Of a stretch of DNA of 12,278 nt, positions 1 through 8,700 are shown one piece after another. Below the pieces are notes generated by a model. The model saw only the letters and a list, made by a program, of their open reading frames with translations, was not told where the DNA came from and made no database searches. A program made the position numbers and the translations under genes. Every line of letters begins with the position of its first letter. Positions within the stretch are counted from its first letter, which is position 1. Source of the DNA: Echinococcus granulosus. Taxonomy: Eukaryota > Platyhelminthes > Cestoda > Cyclophyllidea > Taeniidae. The stretch lies in assembly GCF_000524195.1 (NCBI RefSeq), contig NW_020170480.1, forward strand, positions 1 to 12,278. The letters run 5' to 3'.

Positions 1-1129
1 CTAGATAAAGCACTCTATTGTAATCGGGAGATATAATCCGATAAGTAAATTATTCCACCAGACATAGTTTCTCTTAATTCCATTTTAAAAAATACATGTA
101 AGCTTCACCGAATTAGTGTGCTTACCCATTGCTTATCAAAAAAAAAGGTCATCGTGTTCGATCGTCCTGATGGCGTTCCAACGACCCGAGAGCCCCACGG
201 CTCTGGACTGCGTTCGCCTTAATGAAAAGTATGTCTTGTTACTCCTGCCCATATTAACAATACATTAGCGAAGGAATGCAAAAATTGATGGAGAACAACT
301 GAAAACAACAAATAATGGGGAGGTGCAAGTGATGGGGTGGAGACATACCCGTGCAGTATGACACACACAGCACAACCGCTATTATCTTCAACATTATCTC
401 TCTCTGTGCCTTGGTAGATGTCTACCGTGCATTTATACTAGTCTCCTTTCCATCTGGCAAATTTCATTGGAGCCCTTCTCACGCTTCATTTGACACAAAT
501 GTGATGCCGCTTTCTTGCTCACACAGGCTAGGACTGCAAAGAAAATTTTGCTCCATTGAGCGCTGTTACTATTGCAGAGCAAATGATTCTTGGTACATCA
601 TATCAGTGGCTTGGAAAGTGCAATGGCAAAGATGCAGCACATGGTGGAATGAATTGATGATTGGAAGAAGCTCTTTTGAATCAATTGCTTCACTAAGCGC
701 TTTGGTATTTGCCGACAAAGCTTGGTCTTTCACTGCGCAGCCTTGTACTGGCAATGTATGTCCTACATCATTTCATTCATTCACTTTGAGAATTTTAATA
801 ATTAAGACAACCTCTTCATCAAAATGCATGACATAAAATGCCGTCTGGTGATGAGGTGACATATTTCACTCAAATGTGAGAGGCAAATTTGCTCCTTCTA
901 ATCAACCATATCCGTGCCTTCTAACGCACCCACCTACCCACCTCCACGTCGATTTGCCAACGCAGCTAATCTCTCAACGACAATTGTAACTCCTTTAGTC
1001 GCTTTCTCAATTATACAAACTGCTTTTGCATGTGCGAGACAACTGACTTGAATGACTTAGGAATATGCTAGTTCATGGTATACAGAATGTGCTTTCACGC
1101 ACTTAGGAGCTGCACTTAGATTTTACTAG
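1..1129. other. No supported gene; probable intergenic or intronic sequence
   Basis: The left kilobase holds no exon I can defend. A plus-strand frame is open from 351 to 836, but it starts at GTG, is Cys/Trp/Ser-rich in the way chance frames are, and has no convincing acceptor and donor pair. On the minus strand, 569-754 reads as a more protein-like amphipathic piece, but no good donor ends it. Short TCAT/TCAC runs occur near 768-783 and a CCCACC run near 930-945. Parts of an intron or exon of a flanking gene could lie here unnoticed. Confidence 0.4.
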
Positions 1130-1420
1130 CAACAAGTTTACTCGCCAAGACATTATCCCACATTGACCTCATTTCATTTAACACCCACGTCTGCACCATG
1201 CTTGGCCTCCAATGCTATTTCTTATGGCGTGATGGTGGAGTGGGTGGACGTAGTACGTGTGGCCTCACGCCCACTCTCTACAGAAACGCTTGCCAACGTA
1301 GAGAACATTTACAATTCAGAGAAAATCCACGATGGTCAGCTATATCATATGTGCTATTGGTTTCATCTTCCTTGCTTCATATTCTTCTTCGCAAATTTAC
1401 TCTTGCTCACCATGGTCATG
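1130..1420 (+). CDS. Candidate internal exon, unknown membrane-type protein
   Basis: I do not recognise this product. The block is open for 97 codons between a pyrimidine-containing acceptor (TTTTACTAG ending at 1129, which is also the in-frame stop of this frame) and a strong donor (ATG|GTAAGT at 1421). It is phase 0 at both ends. The N-terminal part is rich in Ser, Thr and Pro, the middle is polar and Val/Glu-rich (VEWVDVV, TETLANVENIYNSEK), and the last 25 residues are hydrophobic and Phe/Leu-rich, like a membrane segment. A second frame from ATG 1198 is also open across most of the block, which weakens the call. A 21-nt in-phase piece at 1557-1577 reading VHCCECK could be a following micro-exon, but is equally likely chance. 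Open frames of this length are expected a few times in 12 kb, so the support is mainly the splice sites. Confidence 0.28.
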
Positions 1421-1866
1421 GTAAGTCATGTCAAAACACTCCATTTCTTCCCTCACTCACTTTCACTGTTACCAAATGGCAATGCTGTGAACCGTTCTTT
1501 AGGAACTACTTCGTTAGTTTCAAGCTTAATGTTGGCACTTGACTTGGTTCCACCAGGTCCACTGCTGTGAGTGTAAAGTAAATTCCTCCTGTGGCACCAT
1601 TTTAAAACTGCGATCGTTTCTCTTCCAGAGCAATTTCGCTTGCTGGTATCATCACAAATTGTGGCACTCAAGCCGCTTAAGCAGATCACGGGTTCCTGTT
1701 TCTTTCCCTCCACTTAGCCTTACAGACAATACTGCACAAACCTGCCTACATGTTATTATATTCGTCAAGTACATTAAGACTTGCAAGCTGGAGGCGTGGA
1801 ATTCGCATCAGCACCACCTCATACCACCACACTAACATCTGCTCATACAACTCTCTTACCTCCCAG

Positions 1867-2306
1867 GTTCCAATCTTCGAGAGCGCTGGACAACAGAAAC
1901 GCGTTGCTGCAACATCTACTTAGCTGGATCAAAGTACTCAGTCTCCAGGCGCACCACATCCGTTCGGTGTGGGTGCACGTTGTACCACTAGTGCTTTCTA
2001 GTCCTCAAGTGCTGTCCTCCCGTCAGATTATCTGTACATCACTGATCGGTGTGATTTCTTCCATACTCCTCAAGCTCTCAATTCCAACAGGACTCAGGAC
2101 AATGCGGATAACGCAATGCTTTCATTGTTTCTTAAACCCTGGGCATAATTTAGTGGCCACCACAGTCCCACAGCTTGTATTTCCACCTGATGGCATGGTC
2201 ACTGGACCAAGCCATCAGCATCTTAGTCTTTCTGGTATCAGCATTACATTCTGCCGAATTTCGTACATTCGAGAAAGGCTTGTAATGCTTCAACAAACAA
2301 TTTGTG
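1867..2306 (+). CDS. Candidate 440-nt internal exon, unknown protein
   Basis: The interval lies between an acceptor (TACCTCCCAG ending at 1866) and a good donor (GTG|GTAAGTCAG at 2307). One frame is open throughout, entering in phase 2 and leaving in phase 1, for about 146 codons. It reads as Leu/Ile/Val-rich helical sequence (NALLQHLLSWIKVLSL, IRSVWVHVVPLVLSS). A competing frame of the same DNA has better purine-N-pyrimidine codon character but carries TAG at 1921-1923 and 1999-2001 and TAA near 2144, so it can only be used in pieces. The next good plus-strand acceptor (TTTTGTTTCAG ending at 2443) would lead to a stop 11 codons later. No family is recognised. It could be a real exon, an overlapping chance frame, or a decayed gene. 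Confidence 0.25.
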
Positions 2307-2469
2307 GTAAGTCAGATTAAGGACTAATAATACTGAAGCCAAATGCAGTAAAAAAAGTGAAGTTCTCGGAAATATCACTTGTGTGCGTTTAATGTTTCGC
2401 TTTGAAGCTGCAGAGTAATAAATACAAATGCATTTTGTTTCAGTTGACAATTTCTGGTTTTATTGGTTT

Positions 2470-2652
2470 TCAGGTTAGCAATTCAACACTGGCTTTGTTT
2501 GAGTTCTTGCCACAGGCGTCCAGTTGAAGTAAGCGATCAGTTGACCATCCTACTACTGCCCGTTCGAAAAGGCGTGGAGCAGCGACAACGAGAGCCTTGA
2601 GGAGTGCATTCAGGAGCTCGCTCGATATCATCAGGGATGCGTGAGTCAGCAA
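2470..2652 (-). CDS. Candidate terminal exon, helical protein, unknown
   Basis: On the minus strand this frame reads as amphipathic helix (SSELLNALLKALVVAAPRLF followed by a polar stretch) and ends in TGA at 2472-2470. AATAAA lies only a few bases beyond the stop on the same strand, compatible with a very short 3' end. The upstream boundary is poor: an in-frame TAA sits just before 2655, and the available AG (ATTAAG) has almost no pyrimidine tract. The plus strand of the same DNA offers its own acceptor (TTTTCAG at 2473) and donors (GAA|GTAAGC, TGC|GTGAGT), but their frames contain stops. No family is recognised. This may be the 3' end of a minus-strand gene or chance. Confidence 0.22.
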   Translation of the reverse strand: MLTHASLMISSELLNALLKALVVAAPRLFERAVVGWSTDRLLQLDACGKNSNKASVELLT

Positions 2653-2796
2653 TCCTTAATGTCCTTTCCTATGCCTTAGGCAGATCCTTTCGAGGATTTG
2701 TCCCACCTTCTTGCTAGCCCTTGCCAAATCCACTTAGCACAGTGCACGATCAAACGCCAGGCACTTTGTCATTTGCATACACTGGCTCACATTCTG

Positions 2797-2910
2797 TCAA
2801 GTTAATTCCATTTCGCAAATCCATTCGGTTCTCTCACAGCAAAGGAATGATGTCCGTGGAATGATTCGTTCATAGTGCATTTTTATGAGATTGTAAATTG
2901 TATTGCATAG
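2797..2910 (-). CDS. Candidate terminal exon, small Cys-containing protein piece
   Basis: A long pyrimidine tract (CTTCTTCCCCCACTATCTAC then TCCTTAG on the minus strand) makes a strong acceptor ending at 2911. The following phase-0 frame is open for 37 codons to TGA at 2799-2797. It reads as LCNTIYNLIKMHYERIIPR, then a Cys- and Glu-rich end. A donor-like GTGAGA lies inside it (after 2838), so the exon may be shorter. The relation to the exon at 2470-2652 is unclear: joining them through that donor creates a stop. No family is recognised. Confidence 0.25.
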   Translation of the reverse strand, partial: LCNTIYNLIKMHYERIIPRTSFLCCERTEWICEMELT

Positions 2911-3215
2911 CTAAGGAGTAGATAGTGGGGGAAGAAGTGTAACTTTCCCTCAGGTCAGTAAGGATATTCTACAATATTAGCGATTTTTGCTTTAGATGTC
3001 TGATACAAATTTCACTGTGATAGTGATACCCCGATCTAGGGAGAGAAACTTCAACAGCACTGTCTCAAGCACCTCAGGTTTGAATAAAATTAATTTAAAC
3101 TTAAATTAAATTAAACGCAAATTAGTACGTTATTTTCTAATGCTCATTGTAAAGAGTGGGTGGATGCCTTTCTCCTACGATAGTCTTAAATGCGGATTTT
3201 GTGCTGTTGTTGTTG

Positions 3216-3247
<32 letters not shown>

Positions 3248-3355
3248 GATGGTGGTGATGGTGGTGGTGGTGTTGAAGGAGTGCACCAATCAAGATCATC
3301 CCTTTTGTGCTACTAGTCGTGCTTACAAGTTCAAATGTGTGGGGCTAGATAAGTT
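2911..3355. other. Spacer with microsatellite, no gene seen
   Basis: This stretch contains AT-rich sequence near 3085-3120 with repeated TTAAAT/TTAAAC words and the GTT/GTG microsatellite. The long translated frame across the microsatellite is only poly-Leu/poly-Val from the repeat. The first in-frame ATG of the next gene lies at 3362. Confidence 0.5.
3204..3274 (+). repeat. Compound trinucleotide microsatellite (GTT)n-(GTG)n
   Basis: About nine uninterrupted GTT units run directly into GTG units, interrupted twice by GAT. It lies about 90 nt upstream of the first candidate start codon of the plus-strand gene at 3362. The unit switch from GTT to GTG with GAT interruptions suggests successive point mutation and expansion. 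Confidence 0.93.
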
Positions 3356-3361
3356 TTGCTC

Positions 3362-4482
3362 ATGAAGGAAAAGAGCATTAAGGACAAAATGCTGTGTTCT
3401 TCTTTTCCATACCTGCTCTATTTGATTCCACTTTCTCATTTTCTACTTGCGCTGCTTTTCGTCACTGGAATTCGGTCAATCCCTCACACTAGGTTTGCTG
3501 CAAATTACGGCGACTCGGATGATGAGAATAGTAGCAAGGATGAGGAGATACATTCAAATTGTTGCTGTAATTTGGTAAATCAACTGCAGGCTACTTCTTC
3601 TGATGACAGCCAGTCAGCAGCGGCCACAAGTGGAGAGGAAGGTACACTTCTTCCATGTCTCAAAAACCGAATGCACAATCACCTTCAGCGCGAGTTTCAT
3701 AGTAGTGACAGCAGCCTCGATCGGACTAGTGGCAAGGACAAGGTGAATTCAAGGCTTTTAAGGCTGTATTTACGTTCATCTAACTTGGGCTGATTTCAAT
3801 TACAAGAGTAGTGAACTATGTTTTATCCCTGGCAGAAAATTCACCTGTTTTTACCACTTTAAGTGATGTAAATGGGGCAGTTCCAGGCTGTTCAACCCCA
3901 TCAGTAAAGGCATTTTGCATTTCCGAGATTCAGGTAGCTGATTTCCTATTAGGGCTAAATCTGAAACAATTCTTTGTTGCCTTCCTTCCAGATGCCTGCT
4001 GTATACCAAGCTACTGATTCTTTGGATACATCTCACAAAGAGGTATGTTGACTTTTGCTTGTAGGGTATAGACTACAATAACTTGTCCACTTTAGGGTGT
4101 ATGTTCTTCTTGCTCTGCAAGATTAAATGAGGTTTCAACACCAGCTAATGGGTTTGTTTGTTTGCATTTGTTTGACCATCAGTGATGCTATGCTCGCTTT
4201 GTCGGAGTATGGATATCAACCCGTGAGGAAGTGAGTGTGATGTAGTGATGAGTGTGAGTCTTCTTCCTACGAAATTCCCCCTTCGTGCCGTAGAGTTGTC
4301 ACAATATGCGCCTGCTGTATCGATATATGTTGACTACCAAAATAGATGCACTCCTTCGAAAGCACATCTCGCATATTCTTTCCACTAACAGATTATTAGA
4401 TGCATTCCTCTGCTTCAAGCCAATGAATACTTTGCAATCACTGTGTTGCTTTCATTCAGCAATCGCCCATTACCCACTTTAA
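3362..4482 (+). CDS. Multi-exon gene, acidic Ser-rich protein with hydrophobic N-terminus, function unknown
   Basis: I do not recognise the product. Proposed exons are 3362 (or 3493)-3641, 3836-3933, 3992-4042, 4096-4151, 4183-4224 and 4294-4482, with introns of about 194, 58, 53, 31 and 69 nt. Phases fit at every junction. Exon 1 opens with ATG at 3362, a Lys-rich start, and a hydrophobic run (PYLLYLIPLSHFLLALLF) that would be a signal peptide or anchor. It could instead be the pyrimidine tract of an intron ending in CACACTAG at 3492. An acidic, Ser-rich segment follows (NYGDSDDENSSKDEE, TSSDDSQSAAATSGEE), then NSPVFTTLSD, a 17-codon exon (MPAVYQATDSLDTSHKE), GVCSSCSARLNE, DAMLALSEYGYQP, and a helical C-terminal exon ending in TAA at 4480. 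A better-looking donor at 4231 (GAA|GTGAGT) would change the last frame and end the protein about 12 residues later. Confidence is good for exons 2-4 and moderate for the two ends. Confidence 0.5.
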
Positions 4483-4483
4483 A

Positions 4484-4489
4484 ATTAAA
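4484..4489 (+). terminator. ATTAAA polyadenylation signal variant
   Basis: ATTAAA begins two bases after the TAA at 4480-4482 of the proposed last exon. It is the commonest variant of the animal poly(A) signal. So close to the stop it implies a very short 3' UTR, and it may be coincidental in AT-rich DNA. Confidence 0.3.
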
Positions 4490-4498
4490 CGAGAACGT

Positions 4499-4514
4499 TC
4501 ACTCACTCACTCAC
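4499..4514 (+). repeat. Short (TCAC)n tetranucleotide tract
   Basis: Four tandem TCAC/CTCA units lie just downstream of the proposed plus-strand gene. A related TCAT tract occurs near 768-783. They are simple-sequence repeats with no further structure visible. Confidence 0.8.
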
Positions 4515-5470
4515 AGCTCCTTTCTGCACACAGAGAAGGTGTTAGTTGAGGTCAACTGCAAGGCACTTAGACACAAGTGGCCAAGCCGTCCGGTCTTGTC
4601 ATGACGGTGGAAAGGACAGTCACATCAATCATTCGACGTCGTCATCTTTGTGTGTTTACGTGACCTCGCCACCTGACAGCGTCCAGACTTGGGTATTTTG
4701 TTGAAGTATCTCCCCACCATCACTAGAACCTCATCGATGATTAAAAGCGCATTTGAAACAAACGAAAGGAGAGTGGCTTGATGCCGTGCTGCGAAGCAGA
4801 AGACGTATCATTGCATAAACTTGCTCAGGGAATAGAAGAGCATGTGGTTGGAAAAAACTCGTCGCAATTATGCATCACTTAATTTATTCACGACCTACCT
4901 TCGTGCTGACGTAAATAATATTTAGCTGTAAAGTTGCTTCCATTTTCCTAATCATTTCAAGGGCTCAAAATATATTACTGCCAAATTATTTGTCCATCAA
5001 CTGACTCGTTACAGGTACAGGCGGCTCAGTTAGATTTGACGCGGAAAGGCATAAATAGGTTACTTTGAGCAAATTGCCTGCAACGACTCACAACTTTGTT
5101 CGACAATGAAAAAGGAGGAGAAAGCAGAATTCAATCAACATGAAATTTATTTATAAAGGCAAAGAATAATTTCGGGGTTTTAGTGCGGGATTCAAGCAGA
5201 ATTGGCATAAGAAATGGAGTAGGTAATGGGAAAATATTGTCAGTAGGCATCAAAAGTGGCAAAATAACACAGAAGAGGTTGGAACACACAACATTCTGTG
5301 TGGCTCTCGGGCTTTCGTTACATTAGCATGTTCGTTTGTTCACTCTTTGATACTTTCAACTAGTTAACCCTTCAAGAGCATCTGCATCGAGAGCAGTGCA
5401 AACACGACTAAAATGAAAACAAATAGTGCGACAGCTTGCAGGCTAATCAAGTCAAAAGTGAGATTGTCTA
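4515..5470. other. Intergenic spacer between convergent genes, no gene seen
   Basis: No splice-bounded coding block stands out on either strand. I looked on the minus strand for protein-kinase signatures (HRD, DFG) that would continue the DDR-like gene and found none. The stretch from about 4570 to 4740 is GC-richer than its surroundings and carries several TGACG/CGTCA words. Their significance is unknown. Confidence 0.4.
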
Positions 5471-5472
5471 AC

Positions 5473-5478
5473 TTTATT
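5473..5478 (-). terminator. AATAAA polyadenylation signal of the DDR-like gene
   Basis: On the minus strand AATAAA lies about 40 nt beyond the TAA at 5521-5519, a normal position for a short 3' UTR. It supports 5519-5775 as a terminal exon on that strand. Confidence 0.5.
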
Positions 5479-5518
5479 TGGCCCTCCTATGGCACGCCAC
5501 ATTACCGGTTTAAACGCC

Positions 5519-5775
5519 TTAATCAAATGGAGATAGATCTGTGGGCAAACCGCAGACAAATGGAGAAAAGAAGGGTGCTAATCCTCCTCCATCAGAGGAG
5601 TTACCATAATTTGGACGTGGTGGATAATTATCAGTGACCTGACTCCAATAAAATAAATAGTTATCGAAGGCACTCAGCCCCCAACAAATCATCACTATCA
5701 TCTTTGCTATCAATATCGTCACAGCTTCGAAGTGGGTAAACAACTTGCATTCCAAAGTGTAGGCCGTTTCACGTC
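5519..5775 (-). CDS. Terminal exon: hydrophobic segment and short tail
   Basis: It follows an excellent acceptor (TCTCCTGATTTCCCTCTTCCAG). In phase 1 it is open for 84 codons to TAA at 5521-5519: RETAYTLECKLFTHFEA, a hydrophobic stretch VTILIAKMIVMICWGLSAF with one Lys, then FYWSQVTDNYPPRPNYG and a Gly/Pro/Phe-rich end. As the last exon of a DDR-like gene it lacks any kinase domain. Part of another frame reads as an acidic stretch (DDIDSKDDSDDLLGAE), so a different internal splicing is possible. Confidence 0.5.
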
Positions 5776-8700
5776 CTGGAAGAGGGAAATCAGGAGAGAG
5801 GTTAGTCAGCTAATTACAGCACACTAGGCAAGTGAATTTTGCTGATTTGAGGAAATGTGTTAGGATGGTGAATGTGATTGCAAATGATCGCCTAATCAAC
5901 TTACCCGAGGAAGTTGTCGCTGCACACAATCGTCAAAGGAAAGGAGGAAATAAGTCAACTTCAATGCAATGCAAGTATTTATTGTGGCTTTCTAAATTCA
6001 TCAATACAAAAGGCGTTTTTGTTGCATATATCAAGTGAAACTAGTAAAGCAAGCCTGGTCTAGCATGAACCAGGATATCTTGCAAAAGTGAAAATTAAAT
6101 GAAACTTGGAGGTTGTAGCTGGGGCTGGAAACAACTGTAACACACACGGGAATGTGGCAGCTAAAGTAACGCATTAGCTTGTAAATATTATGAAACTGCG
6201 ATTCGAAATGCGGCGAATTAAATTGGCAGCTGAAATGTGCCGTTTGATTGTAATGGACGCAGTTTCCCTTCTGCCAACAAATTGCAAATTCGCCAAAGTT
6301 GTTTACTAAAATGCAGATATAAGTTGCTACTCTCCATGTAAAGCGGACGGTTTGCGAATTGAGCATGAGCCAACATCTAATGATGGTCTATTTGATGGTT
6401 GTCGGTTGGTTGTTGTTGCCGTACAGGCGGTACTATCACCTGGCGATTGAGTGTCATGCCAACCATCGCCTCATTCTTCACGTATACCTACTTCACACAT
6501 TTTTGGCAATTTTGCAAATGGAACAGCCTTCTATGTTTCAGTGTATATGCAATGCAAGGGACGTGGGGCAATGCACTTTGCATAGATTGGACTCAGAACT
6601 GAGCACTGAATGTATGTGTGCAGTACAACATGGAGGCAGTAAAATGCATCATGATGAGCATACATTTTGCATCATTTGCTATATGCCGCTTTTGTAGCCA
6701 ACTTTGCATCACTAATTTGGTCATGATACGTTTTTCTTTACTTACCCCTTTTACCCTCGTATTCTGAAAGTCACAACAAGTTCGTGATCGGCAAATATTC
6801 ACTGCCAAATTGCTCACTAAGCTCTCATCAGCATCAAATATTCCTGACTACTCTAACGGACTTCATGCATGTTGGAGTATATTGCAAACACAAAGTAGAA
6901 CTTAATGCTGGAATACGTGGCATGGTCTGGCATTATGTTCATCGTTGAAAAGGCATGCGTTTGAACTCACCTTTGCATTGCGCAATTTCTGGCGATTCAC
7001 CTAAATCAATGCAACATGTTCAGTAACTTCGAAAAAAACGCCATGCATTTTACATCTATCACACAATCCCTTCCCTCTGGATAAGACATAATTTTACTTC
7101 AGGTAATGAAGCAACTCCATTGCAAAGAAAGACAGCAGTCCTGCTTTATCAGAGAGATCTTCACTCACCTTCCTGCATCCAATCTACAGTTATGATCAGT
7201 TTGCTGTGCGAAGTAGACCATTCAAAAGTGCTATTTTCATCCTTGTAATCTCGTGTGATGGTCACGACGAATACTCTCAGATCTGACTGCGTGTCTTGTG
7301 TTAAGTCACCTTGAATGGGTAGAGAAAGACATGACTGGTACATTCGTTGAGTCATTACCTATGACTCAATTTAATGCTAAGCAAACTCACGGCAAAAGGA
7401 CCTTTCGGATCTACTTATAGAACGGCCATTCCAAGAGCACGCAAGATCTCCGTTTACAAAAAAGGCAGCCTATATTTTAAATAAAAATAAGGGACGGATT
7501 TGACCCATCATAACGTCATGAGAAAATGATGCAAAGGCCAACTCGAGTGTTGCCAGGAATACAAGGTGATGCGTTCGCAACATCGATAAAACAATTTACA
7601 AACCCAAGATTCACTCTCTGCGCCCTGAACAGCAAATTTGAGTTCCACATGTGTTTGTCCACGGAGAAACCGAGAAAGTGGAAACGATATCTTCAAGTCT
7701 ACCTCATCTGCATGCAAAATATGTGCTGATTACACTCCCTCATTCTACCTTCCCTCAACACACAAGTAAATGAACGGCGCGTTTTCGATAGCAACAGACG
7801 CAGGGTGACACATCATTGTGACTGATGCTTATGCAGTGGAGTTGCAGGGAAGGATCAGGGTGTTCTGCCTGGCGAATTCGCGATTCAGTGCAAAAGGATT
7901 CAGCGTGTGTCCATTCGTCTCCATTCCAATCATCAACGCACCTCGCAAATCGTTATTGAATTAGAGCCTCTCTAGTCATCTCCACACAGACAATAATGCA
8001 CTTCATGTGCAAGGCACACTTTTTGGTGTATGCACGGACGTGTTTTAGGAAGGAATGACAAACTTGGAGATACTGCCACCTCCTGAGAAGTTGACAATGC
8101 TGAATGCTTCAATGTCCTGCAACCACAAAGACGCTGCAAGTGCTTCGCCTTATCTACGGCCAAAACTCACTCCCGCAGACGGTCACCACTCAAAACGTAA
8201 CCTTGTCAAAATCGCCGAATCCCCCGACTTTTGCAGTCAACACGCCACAGTGCGAATTATGAGGGATAACACCTGCCACAAGCATGTGACATTGAAGCAA
8301 TGGGTTCATTTTCGCTATTTTTAAGGCTAATCACAACAAGGCATTCCACAATCGAGAAATAAAACAGCAAAGTAACAACTAAACTCGTGCATCATTAAAG
8401 TGAATAAAGTGGCCTTTATTTCGCCGTGACTTATGGGAGTTGGAGCATCTTAAATGAAGAAAGGATCTCCTAATTTGACCGTCCATAACAACAAAAGCCT
8501 TTAACAACTACTACATAAAGTAGTTTGACGCCAAAATCCCGATCAACCAAGGCTTTATTTCAAACCTGAAGATTTCTTCTCCTCTGCAAATCAGTAACAC
8601 TCCGGTTGCCAACATTGTCAGCACGGGTATGGTGTTCTTCGCTTTGTTACACATCTCTCTTGGAGGTGAGTGTGTGGATCACGCGTCCACCCACACTGCC

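Noticed and set aside
351..836. 161-codon plus-strand open frame
   Set aside because: It starts at GTG, has chance-like composition (Cys, Trp and Ser rich) and lacks convincing splice sites or a family match. One such frame is expected by chance in a window this size.
3156..3365. Frame encoding poly-Leu then poly-Val
   Set aside because: It is only the translation of the GTT/GTG microsatellite.
5814..6038. Plus-strand frame with strong purine-N-pyrimidine codon pattern
   Set aside because: That pattern is identical on the opposite strand, where the 15-nt micro-exon has better splice sites. There is no good plus-strand acceptor.
6031..6366. 111-codon minus-strand frame from ATG 6366 with AATAAA about 48 nt after its stop
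   Set aside because: It falls inside a proposed intron of the DDR-like gene and has no recognisable domain. The poly(A) match alone is weak. It could represent an alternative 3' end, but this is not supported.
6365..6697. 110-codon plus-strand frame with a hydrophobic start and several Cys
   Set aside because: It looks like a small secreted Cys-rich protein, but it has no poly(A) signal nearby and lies antisense to two proposed exons (6488-6530, 6577-6605) that fit a phase-consistent chain. Kept as an alternative only.
7526..7729. 67-codon plus-strand ATG frame
   Set aside because: Antisense to exon 7600-7707, whose beta-strand pattern and phase-matched neighbours fit the DDR-like chain better.
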